A model generated the notes under the pieces. That model was not told the DNA's origin, did no database searches, and saw nothing but the letters and a program-made list of their open reading frames with translations. A program made the position numbers and the translations under genes. Positions 15,838 to 24,620 of a stretch of DNA of 64,000 bases are shown here, one piece after another; position 1 is the first letter of the stretch, and each line of letters starts with the position of its first letter. The stretch lies in the NCBI GenBank assembly GCA_014647935.1, contig BMQD01000003.1, positions 310,001 through 374,000 of the forward strand. The letters run 5' to 3'. This DNA comes from Planomonospora parontospora (GTDB lineage: Bacteria > Actinomycetota > Actinomycetes > Streptosporangiales > Streptosporangiaceae).

Positions 15838-18039
15838 TCAGTCGAACGGGATCCAGGCCCGCTTGGCCAGGTCGTCCAGGGCGTTGACCGCCAGGCCGAG
15901 GTCGGAGACGGTCCACAGCGCGTCGCCGATCACGATCGAGCGGCGGATGCCCGGGTCGTAGGGGGCGATCCGGGTGTTCTCCACCGGCTTGGGCGCCGGG
16001 TGGACGACGGTCCCGGCCCGGGTGACGGCGGCGTCGCCGACCGTCAGGACCAGGGCGGCGCCGTTGGTCTGCTCGGTGCCGTTCCAGGTGCTCAGCGGCA
16101 GTACGGCGGTGCCCGTCGGCGCCCAGTACAGGAAGGCGTGCGGGTCCCACTCGGCCTCCGAACCGGAGTCCTTCTGGAAGAACTGCGCCAGCCGGCGCGG
16201 GTTCGCCGGGTCGCGGACGTCGAAGAGGGAGACCTGGGTGCCGAGCGTGCGGCCCTGCTCGCTGGCCTCCTGGCCGATGCCGATCAGCCGCCCGTCGCCC
16301 GCCGGGTGCAGGTAGGCCGAGTAGCCGGTGATCTTCAGCTCGCCGGTCTTCCGCGGCGCGGCGGGGTCGCGCAGGTCGAGCACGTAGAGCGGGTCCACCT
16401 GCTTGAACGTCACCACGTAGCCGGTCGGGCCGATGAACCGGACCGAGTAGATCCGCTCGCCCTCGCCCAGGCCGCCGACCCGGCCGACCTCGGCCAGGCT
16501 GTCGGCCTTGAGCGCGTACACGGTGCTGGAACTCGTCTTCCCGGTCTCCAGGGTGGTCGCCACCCGCAGGTGCCCCTCGTGCGCGGACAGGGAGTACTGG
16601 TTGAGCAGCCTCCCGGGGACCCTGCCGGAGGCGGCGTAGCGCGGCGCGCCCGGCGCGGTGACGTCGAACCGGTGGATCTCGGTCTCCTCCGGCGGCAGGA
16701 CCGGTGTGGTCTCCGGGGCGGGGGTCGCGGTGCCCTCCGGCTCCGCGGGCCGGGCGGTCTCCTCCGGCGCGGCCGGGGTGGTCTCCGGTGCGGGCGCCGT
16801 GGTCCGGGGCGCTGCCGGGGGAGTCGCCGGGGCGGACGTCTCCGCCCGCGGGGGCACCGTGACGGTCTCCTCGGCCGGGGTCGGCTCGACCTCCGGGGCG
16901 ACGCCGCCGGGCGGGGCGGGGCTCTGGGCGGTGGAGTCGGGCAGCGGCTTGGGCTCCTGCTCCACGATCGTGGAGCTCGGGCGGGGCTCGGGTTCCTCCT
17001 CGACGATCACGCTGTCGATCGGCCTGCCCCACCACGAGCGCGGGTTGCTGGTGACGTACAGGCTGGACCCGGTGCCGTAGACGGTGTCGCCGTCGGCGGC
17101 CACGCCGATCGGGGCGGTCTCCGCGAGCGCCTGCCCGCCGCCGTTCAGGTCGAGGCTGTGCACGGTCAGCACCGAGGTGCCGGTGTACTCGCGCGGGTGG
17201 CTGATCCGCCCGCAGTCGACCGTGCGCTTCTCGGTCCGGCCGTCCGCGCCGGTCACCTGGTAGGTCGGCAGCCACGCCTCGACGGGCGCGGTCTTCACCG
17301 CCTCGGCGTTCCTGCGGGTCCGCTCGGCGTCCGTGGCGTCGGGCCCGGCGTCGGGGAAGGTGATGGCGGGCTGGCTGCGGACCACGAGCCGCACCGTCGA
17401 GCCGACCATGCGCGCGTCCACGTGCGAGCCGTCCGGGGTGATCGAACCGATCACCTCCGGCTCGCCGGACAGGTCGACGAGCACGTAGCGCGGTCCCGGG
17501 CTCGGGGCGATCTTGGCCATCGCGCCGTACGGGATGATCCCGCCCCCGGAGAACAGCACCAGCGCCCGGTCGCCGCTGACCAGCAGGTCGGCCGGGGCCC
17601 ACGCCTGCTCGGCGTCGACCAGCCGGAGCGTGCCGGTGACCTTCCGGGTGGCGGCGTCCACCACCCGGAGCACGCCCCGGTTCACGGTGATCACCCGCTT
17701 GCCGTCGGTCTTCACCAGGTCGGGCTCGTCGACCCCGGCCTCGTGCGTGTTCGTGGTGGAGTGCTCGGGAGCCTCCTGCTTGGCACTTCTGGCGGCCGAG
17801 TCCTCGAGCGTGTACGTGACCGGCCCGCCCAGGCCCCACGGCCCCACGTGCTCCGCCGTCGCGGCGCGCAGCCCGGCGAGCAGGTCGTCGCAGCCGCTGT
17901 AGGCGACCAGTCGCACGTCCCCCAGTTCCACCGGCGCCGTACGGCCCGCGCCCGATCCCCCCGGGGCGGCGGTGCACGCCGTGGCGAGCAGGGCGGCGGC
18001 GGCCAGGGTCGCGCCGGCCGTGCGAATCGATGTCCTCAT
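15838..18039 (-). CDS. Beta-propeller domain lipoprotein
   Basis: A 733-residue secreted protein with a lipobox in LLATACTAA (Cys 22), so it is probably anchored to the membrane outer face. The body matches bacterial secreted beta-propeller proteins (Beta_propel family): GVDEPDLVKTDGKRVITVNRG, repeated blade-like segments and WDPHAFLYWAPTGTAVLPLS near the end. A Pro/Glu/Thr/Ala-rich low-complexity insert occupies roughly residues 355-465 (DNA 16680-17000). No enzyme motif was seen; ligand or partner binding is likely. It is transcribed alone, divergent from the aldehyde dehydrogenase, with a palindrome at 18077-18094 between them. Confidence 0.85.
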   Translation of the reverse strand: MRTSIRTAGATLAAAALLATACTAAPGGSGAGRTAPVELGDVRLVAYSGCDDLLAGLRAATAEHVGPWGLGGPVTYTLEDSAARSAKQEAPEHSTTNTHEAGVDEPDLVKTDGKRVITVNRGVLRVVDAATRKVTGTLRLVDAEQAWAPADLLVSGDRALVLFSGGGIIPYGAMAKIAPSPGPRYVLVDLSGEPEVIGSITPDGSHVDARMVGSTVRLVVRSQPAITFPDAGPDATDAERTRRNAEAVKTAPVEAWLPTYQVTGADGRTEKRTVDCGRISHPREYTGTSVLTVHSLDLNGGGQALAETAPIGVAADGDTVYGTGSSLYVTSNPRSWWGRPIDSVIVEEEPEPRPSSTIVEQEPKPLPDSTAQSPAPPGGVAPEVEPTPAEETVTVPPRAETSAPATPPAAPRTTAPAPETTPAAPEETARPAEPEGTATPAPETTPVLPPEETEIHRFDVTAPGAPRYAASGRVPGRLLNQYSLSAHEGHLRVATTLETGKTSSSTVYALKADSLAEVGRVGGLGEGERIYSVRFIGPTGYVVTFKQVDPLYVLDLRDPAAPRKTGELKITGYSAYLHPAGDGRLIGIGQEASEQGRTLGTQVSLFDVRDPANPRRLAQFFQKDSGSEAEWDPHAFLYWAPTGTAVLPLSTWNGTEQTNGAALVLTVGDAAVTRAGTVVHPAPKPVENTRIAPYDPGIRRSIVIGDALWTVSDLGLAVNALDDLAKRAWIPFD

Positions 18040-18076
18040 GCCCCTACGACGGATCGGGGGCGCGCCCGGTTCAGCC

Positions 18077-18094
18077 GCCCGCCGATCGGCGGGC
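18077..18094. promoter_or_regulatory. 18-bp perfect palindrome in a divergent intergenic region
   Basis: GCCCGCCGATCGGCGGGC is a perfect palindrome placed between the lipoprotein (minus) and the aldehyde dehydrogenase (plus) starts. It may be a shared operator; GC-rich palindromes are common by chance in such DNA, so confidence is limited. Confidence 0.35.
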
Positions 18095-18148
18095 CCGGTC
18101 TCCTACCGACCAGTAGCCGTACGCCGTTCTACCGAATACCCTTCCGGC

Positions 18149-19714
18149 ATGGCTGCCACTCTCGGAGCGATCCGGACCCTCGACCGGGACATGATCGAGC
18201 GCGTCGTCCGGCAGGTGACCTCCAGCGGGAAGACCCGCGAGGTCTCCGCCCCCTTCACCGGGGAACCCCTCGCCGAGCTGCCGCTCTCCACCGCCGACGA
18301 CGTCCGCGCCGCCCACGCCCGGGCCCGCGAGGCGCAGGCGGCGTGGGCGGCGCTGCCCGCGCGGGCGCGCGCCCTGCCCTTCCTCCGTCTGCACGACGCC
18401 ATCCTGGAGCGCCGCGAGGAGATCCTCGACGTCGTCCAGTGGGAGACCGGCAAGGCCCGCCGGCACGCCTTCGAGGAGGTCGCCGACGTCGCGGGCTGCA
18501 GCCTCTACTACGCGCGGCGGGCCCCCGGACTGCTGGAGACCAAGCGGCGCGCGGGCCTGTTCCCGCTCGCGACGAAGGTCGTCGAGGCGCGGCGGCCCAA
18601 GGGCGTCGTGGCGCTGGTCTCGCCCTGGAACTACCCGCTCTCGCTCGGCGTGACCGACGTCGTCCCGGCCCTGCTCGCCGGGAACGCGGTGGTCCACAAG
18701 CCCGACACCCAGACCGCGCTGTCCACGCTGTGGACGATCGACCTGCTGGTCTCCCTGGGCATGCCCCGCGAGATCTGGCAGGTCGTGCTCGGCGACCCCG
18801 CCGAGATCGGCGACCCGCTCCTCGACGACGCCGACTACGTGGCGTTCACCGGCTCCACCCGGACCGGCCGGAAGATCGCCGAGGAGGCCGCCAAGCGGCT
18901 GATCGGCTGCTCCCTGGAGCTCGGCGGCAAGAACCCGATGATCGTCCTCGACGACGCCGACCTCGACGTGGCCGCCCAGGGCGCCCTGCGCGCCTGCTTC
19001 ACCAACGCCGGGCAGCTGTGCATCTCCATCGAGCGGCTCTACGTCCACGACGCGGTGTACGACGCGTTCACCGAGAAGTTCGTCCGCCTGGTGAAGAACA
19101 TGAAGCTCGGCGCGGGCCTCGACTGGAACGTGCAGATGGGCTCGCTCACCTCGCGGCGGCAGTTGGGGGCGGTCGGCGCGCACGTGGACGACGCCGTCGC
19201 CAAGGGCGCCCGCGTGCTGGCCGGGGGCCGGGCCCGCCCCGACGCCGGACCGCTGTTCTACGAGCCCACGGTCCTGGCGGACGTGGACGAGACCATGGAC
19301 CTGTGCCGCGAGGAGACCTTCGGCCCGGTCGTGTCGCTCTACCGCTTCTCCGATGAGGACGAGGCCGTGGCCAAGGCCAACGACACCGTCTACGGCCTCA
19401 ACGCCTCCGTCTGGACCCGGAACCTGCCGCGCGGCCGCGCGCTGGCCGCCCGGATCAAGGCCGGGACCGTCAACGTCAACGAGGGGTACGGCGCCGCCTT
19501 CGCCTCCTACGACGCCCCCATGGGCGGCATGAAGTCCTCCGGTCTGGGCCGCCGCCACGGCGCCGAGGGGCTGCTGAAGTACACCGAGGCGCAGACCATC
19601 GCCTCCCAAGCCACCTGGCTCGGCCTGGAACCGCTGCCCGGGATGGCCTACGACAGGTACACCGACGTGGTGGTGAACCTGCTCAAGGTCATGAAGGCGC
19701 TGCACCTGAAGTGA
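18149..19714 (+). CDS. NAD(P)+-dependent aldehyde dehydrogenase, succinate-semialdehyde dehydrogenase type
   Basis: A 521-residue ALDH-superfamily enzyme. Catalytic Glu is in SLELGGKNPMIV and catalytic Cys in NAGQLCISIERLYV; the cofactor site includes VALVSPWNYPLSLG and FTGSTRTGRKIAEEA. The overall pattern matches actinobacterial succinic semialdehyde dehydrogenases. It is followed 105 bp later by a GMC oxidoreductase and then a PLP decarboxylase. An alcohol-aldehyde-acid route or GABA-like breakdown can be imagined, but the real substrate is not determined. The MAATLGAI start at 18149 is preferred to more upstream in-frame codons lacking family similarity. Confidence 0.87.
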   Translation: MAATLGAIRTLDRDMIERVVRQVTSSGKTREVSAPFTGEPLAELPLSTADDVRAAHARAREAQAAWAALPARARALPFLRLHDAILERREEILDVVQWETGKARRHAFEEVADVAGCSLYYARRAPGLLETKRRAGLFPLATKVVEARRPKGVVALVSPWNYPLSLGVTDVVPALLAGNAVVHKPDTQTALSTLWTIDLLVSLGMPREIWQVVLGDPAEIGDPLLDDADYVAFTGSTRTGRKIAEEAAKRLIGCSLELGGKNPMIVLDDADLDVAAQGALRACFTNAGQLCISIERLYVHDAVYDAFTEKFVRLVKNMKLGAGLDWNVQMGSLTSRRQLGAVGAHVDDAVAKGARVLAGGRARPDAGPLFYEPTVLADVDETMDLCREETFGPVVSLYRFSDEDEAVAKANDTVYGLNASVWTRNLPRGRALAARIKAGTVNVNEGYGAAFASYDAPMGGMKSSGLGRRHGAEGLLKYTEAQTIASQATWLGLEPLPGMAYDRYTDVVVNLLKVMKALHLK

Positions 19715-19819
19715 GCGCCCGGCGCGGGGCGGGACGGCGAGAGAAACCTCCTGCCCCAGCGCCGGAGCGGTCAGAGCGCCCGGCGCGGGGCGAGACGGTG
19801 AGTGGAGGGAGTGCCCGGG

Positions 19820-21622
19820 GTGTTCGACTACGACGTGCTGGTGATCGGATCGGGGTTCGGCGGCAGCGTCACCGCGCTCCGCCTGACGGAGAAGGGCTAC
19901 CGGGTCGGGGTCCTGGAGGCCGGGCGGCGCTTCGACGAGAGCACGCTGCCGAAGACCTCCTGGCGGGTCCGCGACTTCCTGTGGGCGCCCGCCCTGGGCA
20001 TGAAGGGCATCCAGCGCATCCACGTGCTGCGGGGCGAGAAGGGCAGCGGCGTCATGGTGCTGGCCGGCGCCGGGGTCGGCGGCGGCTCCCTGGTCTACGC
20101 CAACACCCTCTACGAGCCCCTGGACCCGTTCTTCGCCGACCCCCAGTGGGCGGGCATCACCGACTGGAAGGCCGAGCTGGGGCCGTACTACGACCAGGCC
20201 CGGCGGATGCTGGGCGTGGTGGAGAACCCGACAGTCACCCGCGCCGACGAGATCATGAAGAAGGTCGCCGAGCGGATGGGCGTGGGCGACAGCTTCCATC
20301 GGGCCCCGGTCGGCGTCTTCTTCGGCACACCCGGCGCGGAGGCCGACGACCCGTACTTCGGCGGCGCCGGGCCGCGCCGCCGGGGCTGCACCGAGTGCGG
20401 CGAGTGCATGACCGGCTGCCGCCACGGCGCCAAGAACATGCTGACCAAGAACTACCTGTACCTCGCGGAGAAGGCCGGGGCCAGGGTCCACCCGGAGACC
20501 ACGGTCACCTCGGTCCGCCCCCTGCGGGGGGAAGGCGGGGTCGGCGGCGGGGACGGCGGGTCCGGCGGTGGTTACGCGGTCGAGGTACGCAAGACGGGCG
20601 TGCCGTGGCGGCGCCGCAGGCTCACCGCCGGGCAGGTGGTCTTCGCCGCCGGGACGTACGGCACGCAGCGCCTGCTCCACCGGATGCGGGCCACCGGGGC
20701 GCTGCCCCGCCTGTCCGCTCGGCTGGGCGCCCTGACCAGGACCAACTCCGAGGCGCTGCTCGGCTTCGAGCGCCTGTCCGCCGAGGGCGAAAAGCTCAAC
20801 CGCGGCCTGGCGATCACCTCCTCCGTCCACCTCGACGCGCACACCCACATCGAGCCCGTCCGCTACGGCGACGGCTCCAACGCGATGGCGATGCTCCGCA
20901 CCCTGCTGATCGACGGCGGGACCGGCGGCGGGACCGACGGTGGGATCGGCGGTGCGGCCGGTGGCGGGACCGGTGGTGCGCCCGGCGGTGGCACGCCGCG
21001 CTGGCTGAGGTTCCTCGGCGAGGCGGCCCGGCGCCCGCACCTGCTGCCCAGGCTGTTCGACCACCGCAGGTGGTCCGAGCGCGCGCTCATCGCCCTCGTC
21101 ATGCAGGCCAAGGACAACTCGATCACCCTGTCCCCGAGCCGCGGGCCGCTCGGAGGGTGGCGGCTCCGCTCCCGGCCGGGCCACGGCGAGCCCAACCCCA
21201 CCTGGATCCCGGCCGGGCACGAGTTCGTCCGGCACGCGGCCGAGGAGATCGGCGGCATGCCCGGCGGCTCCTGGCTCGACCTGTTCGACATCCCCGCCAC
21301 CGCGCACTTCCTCGGCGGCTGCGCCATCGGCGACTCGCCGGCCTCCGGGGTGATCGACCCCTATCACCGCGTCCACGGCCACGAGGGCCTGCACGTCGTC
21401 GACGGCTCCGCGGTCTCCGCCAACCCGGGCGTCAACCCCTCACTGACCATCACCGCGCAGGCCGAGCGCGCCATGGCCCTGTGGCCCAACAAGGGCGAAC
21501 CCGATCCGCGCCCCGCCCAGGGCTCCGCCTACGTACGGCTGGCCCCCGTCGCGCCGAAGAACCCCGTCGTCCCCGCCGCCGCCCCCGGCGCCCTGCGCCT
21601 GCCCATCGTCGGCATCACCTGA
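19820..21622 (+). CDS. GMC-family FAD oxidoreductase with four-cysteine motif
   Basis: A 600-residue flavoprotein of the cholesterol-oxidase-like GMC branch. FAD binding is seen in VLVIGSGFGGSVTALRL and the C-terminal GCAIGDSPASGV ... GLHVVDGSAVSANPGVNPSLT. A CTECGECMTGC motif (CX2CX2CX3C) near residue 190 resembles a 4Fe-4S ligand set and is known in this branch. A Gly-rich insert (repeated GGGT/GGAP) sits around residues 370-398. GTG 19820 gives the canonical FDYDVLVIG start and has GGAGGG ten bases upstream; GTGs at 19802 and 19811 are alternatives. The substrate (sterol, alcohol or sugar) is not evident. Probably co-transcribed with the ALDH. Confidence 0.85.
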   Translation: MFDYDVLVIGSGFGGSVTALRLTEKGYRVGVLEAGRRFDESTLPKTSWRVRDFLWAPALGMKGIQRIHVLRGEKGSGVMVLAGAGVGGGSLVYANTLYEPLDPFFADPQWAGITDWKAELGPYYDQARRMLGVVENPTVTRADEIMKKVAERMGVGDSFHRAPVGVFFGTPGAEADDPYFGGAGPRRRGCTECGECMTGCRHGAKNMLTKNYLYLAEKAGARVHPETTVTSVRPLRGEGGVGGGDGGSGGGYAVEVRKTGVPWRRRRLTAGQVVFAAGTYGTQRLLHRMRATGALPRLSARLGALTRTNSEALLGFERLSAEGEKLNRGLAITSSVHLDAHTHIEPVRYGDGSNAMAMLRTLLIDGGTGGGTDGGIGGAAGGGTGGAPGGGTPRWLRFLGEAARRPHLLPRLFDHRRWSERALIALVMQAKDNSITLSPSRGPLGGWRLRSRPGHGEPNPTWIPAGHEFVRHAAEEIGGMPGGSWLDLFDIPATAHFLGGCAIGDSPASGVIDPYHRVHGHEGLHVVDGSAVSANPGVNPSLTITAQAERAMALWPNKGEPDPRPAQGSAYVRLAPVAPKNPVVPAAAPGALRLPIVGIT

Positions 21623-21761
21623 CCGCCCGGCGGAGCGGCCCCCGCCCGTACGCCCCGCCCGCTCGCCCGAGTGAGGAGCTCGGAGTTCCGAGTGCGGAGC
21701 CCGGAGTCTCGAGCGCCGTCCCGCCCCGGGGTGCCGGACGACCGTCCGGCAGAATCCCCGT

Positions 21762-23210
21762 GTGATCTGGAACGTCGAGGAGTTCACCCGGGCCGCGGGC
21801 GCGACCGTCGAGCGGCTGGCCGCCTATGTGGACGAGAGCCAGCGCGGCCTGCCGCCCGTCATCGCCCGCCGCCCGCCGGGCGAACTTGCCGAGCGGCTCG
21901 GCCTGGCCCGGTGGATCCGCGAGGGCGGGATGACCCCGGACGACCACGCCGGGTTCCTGGCGGCCTACCTGGAGGAGGGGACCCGGCTGCACCACCCGGC
22001 CTCCCTCGGCCACCAGGTGGCCGCGCCCGACTTCCCCGCCGCCCTCGCCGACCTCGTCCACGGCGCGGCCAACAACCCGATGGCGGTCTACGAGATGGGC
22101 GCCGCGGCGGCGACCGTCGAGCACGAGGTCGTGCGCTGGATGCTGGAGAAGGCCGGATACGGCGCGGCGGGCGGCGGCGTGCTCACCCACGGCGGGTCGC
22201 TGGCCAACCTCACCGCGCTGCTGGCCGCGCGGGCGGCCGTCGCGCCGGACGCCTGGACCGCGGGCGTCCCCGGCGACCTCGCCCTGCTCGCCCCCGCGTC
22301 GGCGCACTACTCGCTCACCCGGGCCGCGGCGATCCTCGGCCTGGGCGAGCGGGCGGTCGTGCCGCTGGAGACCGACCCGCTCGGCCGGATCGACGTCGCG
22401 CGGCTGCCCGAGGCCCTGGACCGGGTGCGCCGGGCCGGACGGCGGCCGATGGCCCTGGTGGCGAGCGCCTGCGCCACCGGGACCGGCCTCCACGACGACC
22501 TGCGCGGGATCGGGGAGTTCTGCGCCGAGCACGGCGTCCGCTTCCACGTGGACGGCGCCCACGGCATGTCGGCGCTGCTCAGCGACGAGCACCGGCACCG
22601 GCTCGACGGGGTGGAGCTGGCCGACTCGCTGATCTGGGACGCGCACAAGATGCTGCGCACCTCCAGCCTGGCCGCCGCCGTACTGACCCGGCGCGGGAGC
22701 GACCTCGACGCGGCCTTCCGCCAGGAGGCGAGCTACCTGTTCTACGGTGACCTCCACGGCGACGGCGACTCCGGCGAGCCCGGCGGCCGGGACTCCGGCG
22801 CCCGGGGCATCGACTCGATCGGCCGGACCGTGGAGTGCAGCAAGGCCGAGCTGGGCCTGAAGGTCTTCCTCAACCTGGCCTGGCGGGGCGAGCGCGGGCT
22901 CGGCGACTACGTCGCCCGGCAGTACGCCACCGCCCGCCGCCTCTGGGAACTGGGCCGGGAGCGGCCCGGTTTCACGTTCCCGTACGAGCCGGAGAGCAAC
23001 ATCGTCTGCTTCCGGTACGGCACCGGCGACCAGCTGGAGATCCGCGAGCGGCTGATGGCCGAGGGCTCCTTCCACCTGACCTCCGCCGAGATCGGCGGCG
23101 TCCGCCACCTGCGCGCGACCGTCATGGCCCCGGCCACCGACGACAAGACCCTGGAGTCACTGCTCGATCAGGTCAGCGGGTGCCGCACCCAGACGTTCGG
23201 CTCGACGTAG
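21762..23210 (+). CDS. Group II pyridoxal-phosphate-dependent amino acid decarboxylase
   Basis: A 482-residue PLP enzyme of the glutamate/aromatic/diaminobutyrate decarboxylase group. Motifs include LTHGGSLANLTALLAAR (PLP phosphate), FHVDGAHG (Asp pairing the pyridine N) and WDAHKMLRTSS (Schiff-base Lys). A short Asp/Gly-rich insert lies near residue 330. The amino acid substrate cannot be told from motifs; relatives include L-2,4-diaminobutyrate decarboxylases. It begins with GTG 139 bp after the GMC gene on the same strand. Its 3' end overlaps the convergent acetyltransferase gene by 43 bp. Confidence 0.85.
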   Translation: MIWNVEEFTRAAGATVERLAAYVDESQRGLPPVIARRPPGELAERLGLARWIREGGMTPDDHAGFLAAYLEEGTRLHHPASLGHQVAAPDFPAALADLVHGAANNPMAVYEMGAAAATVEHEVVRWMLEKAGYGAAGGGVLTHGGSLANLTALLAARAAVAPDAWTAGVPGDLALLAPASAHYSLTRAAAILGLGERAVVPLETDPLGRIDVARLPEALDRVRRAGRRPMALVASACATGTGLHDDLRGIGEFCAEHGVRFHVDGAHGMSALLSDEHRHRLDGVELADSLIWDAHKMLRTSSLAAAVLTRRGSDLDAAFRQEASYLFYGDLHGDGDSGEPGGRDSGARGIDSIGRTVECSKAELGLKVFLNLAWRGERGLGDYVARQYATARRLWELGRERPGFTFPYEPESNIVCFRYGTGDQLEIRERLMAEGSFHLTSAEIGGVRHLRATVMAPATDDKTLESLLDQVSGCRTQTFGST

Positions 23211-23911
23211 ACGGCGTGGTCCTGCTCGGTGTCGCAGTGGACCGGGACCAGGGCGCCGGGCACCTCGACGGGGCCGGCCGCGTCGAAGGGCAGGCCGGTC
23301 CACTCGCGCCACTCGGCGAGCGTGCCGGAGACCGTCATCGACCGGGGCGCCACCTTGACGATCTCGCCGCCCGCCCGGACGTGCACCCGCAGCCACGGGT
23401 CGGCCGGGAGCCCGTCGGGCCGGGTCCGCGCGGCGTACTCCGCCATCGGGGTGCGCGGCTCCAGGTGCTTGGCGTTCGGCCGCACCGGGGCGAGCAGCTC
23501 GGTGAAGCCCCGGCCGGCGGCGTTGTCCCGGAGTGCGCCCAGCATGATCGGGGACAGGCCGGTGCCGAGCAGGTCCCTGCGGACCGTGATCTCCAGCGCC
23601 GAGACCGCGGTGGCAACCTCGCCCAGTCTCCGGGTGTGCCAGGCCCACAGGATCACGGAGTCCCAGCCCCCGTCCGGCAGCTCCTCCCGGCGGGGGACGA
23701 AGGGCACGCTGAACGCCTTGGCCACGATCCGCCCGGGCTCGGCGTCGTCGTCGGCGACCAGGACGAACTCCGGATAGCGGCTCGTGCAGACCTCGTAGTA
23801 GAGGTTCGCCAGCGGGTCGCGCATCATGAACTCCGGCCAGGAGTTCTCCATCGACCACATGGCGTCGGCGAGTTCCGGGCGTTCGGCGAGGGTGGTGATC
23901 CGCAGGGTCAT
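23168..23911 (-). CDS. GNAT-like N-acetyltransferase
   Basis: A 247-residue protein with a GNAT-type core: LEITVRRDLLGTGLSPIMLGALRDNAAGRG carries the acetyl-CoA pyrophosphate loop (RRxxGxG/A), and FTELLAPVRPNAKH follows. The N-terminal part (MTLRITTLAERPELADAMWS) is common in actinobacterial paralogues of unknown substrate. No dedicated partner is evident. It is convergent with the decarboxylase, sharing 43 bp, and is followed upstream by the HxlR gene. Substrate unknown. Confidence 0.7.
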   Translation of the reverse strand: MTLRITTLAERPELADAMWSMENSWPEFMMRDPLANLYYEVCTSRYPEFVLVADDDAEPGRIVAKAFSVPFVPRREELPDGGWDSVILWAWHTRRLGEVATAVSALEITVRRDLLGTGLSPIMLGALRDNAAGRGFTELLAPVRPNAKHLEPRTPMAEYAARTRPDGLPADPWLRVHVRAGGEIVKVAPRSMTVSGTLAEWREWTGLPFDAAGPVEVPGALVPVHCDTEQDHAVYVEPNVWVRHPLT

Positions 23912-24120
23912 CCGGACATCGTCCCAGTCCGGTTCCGCCTGTTGCGAGAGTTTTGCGGGCCTGTCTCCCGTGGGCCCCTGCGGTCCGCTCCTCGCCGAGG
24001 ACTCGCCGCGGTCCTCGCCGAGGACTCCCGGGGGGCTTCCCGAGGACTTCTCACGGTCTTTCCGAGGTCTTCTCCGGGGTGGCTCGCGGACGCTTCGGCG
24101 AGGCGCCCGGGCGGGGCGCC

Positions 24121-24534
24121 TCAGTGGACGCCGGAGCCGGGGTTCGCGGCGTCCCACGCGCGCCGGGAGGCGGCGATGCCCTCGCGGTGCTCGGCCGACC
24201 AGTCCGCCAGGGCCCTCACCAGGTGGGTGAGGCTGTGGCCGGTGGGTGTCAACTCGTACTCCACCTGCGGGGGGACCGTGGCGTGGACCGTCCGGGAGAC
24301 CAGGCCGTCGCGCTCCAGGCGGCGGACGGTGAGGGTGAGCATGCGCTGCGAGATGCCGGGAACCGCCCGCTGGAGCTGCCGGAACCGGCGCACGCCCTGG
24401 GCCAGCTCCACGATCACCAGGACCGACCACTTGTCCCCGATCCGGTCGAGGACTTCGCGGATGCCGCAGTCCTCGTGCTCGCCGCCGCAGGAGACGACCG
24501 GCTCCGTGGTTACCCCGCTGTGCCCTACTGACAT
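24121..24534 (-). CDS. HxlR-family transcriptional regulator
   Basis: A 137-residue winged-helix protein. The family signature [25 protein letters not shown] is followed by [33 protein letters not shown] and the wing. The conserved Cys before the helix could sense electrophiles, as in some HxlR proteins. An AAGGAGG ribosome site lies eight bases before the ATG. It is divergent from an NmrA-like quinone oxidoreductase gene, the same arrangement as ytfH/qorB in enterobacteria, so it probably represses that gene and itself through the palindrome at 24578-24592. Confidence 0.9.
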   Translation of the reverse strand: MSVGHSGVTTEPVVSCGGEHEDCGIREVLDRIGDKWSVLVIVELAQGVRRFRQLQRAVPGISQRMLTLTVRRLERDGLVSRTVHATVPPQVEYELTPTGHSLTHLVRALADWSAEHREGIAASRRAWDAANPGSGVH

Positions 24535-24577
24535 CGAAGTGCCTCCTTATGTGATCCGTTCCGGTTTCCGATGATGG

Positions 24578-24592
24578 TTCTGGTTACCAGAA
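24578..24592. promoter_or_regulatory. Palindromic operator between HxlR and NmrA-like genes
   Basis: TTCTGGTTACCAGAA is a 15-bp palindrome (seven-base arms around a central T), flanked by GGTT and AACC. It is placed mid-way in the 86-bp divergent promoter region, as expected for the HxlR binding site. Role inferred from position. Confidence 0.6.
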
Positions 24593-24620
24593 ATAACCAC
24601 TCGATCGAGGAGGAAATCAC

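Noticed and set aside
18071-21394. Minus-strand frame of over 1100 codons opposite ALDH and GMC genes
   Set aside because: Both opposite-strand genes have intact catalytic motifs; the antisense frame is Gly/Arg/His biased and featureless.
18149-23210. A defined GABA pathway from decarboxylase plus succinate-semialdehyde dehydrogenase
   Set aside because: No GABA transaminase is present, the GMC gene does not fit, and decarboxylase substrate cannot be read from motifs.
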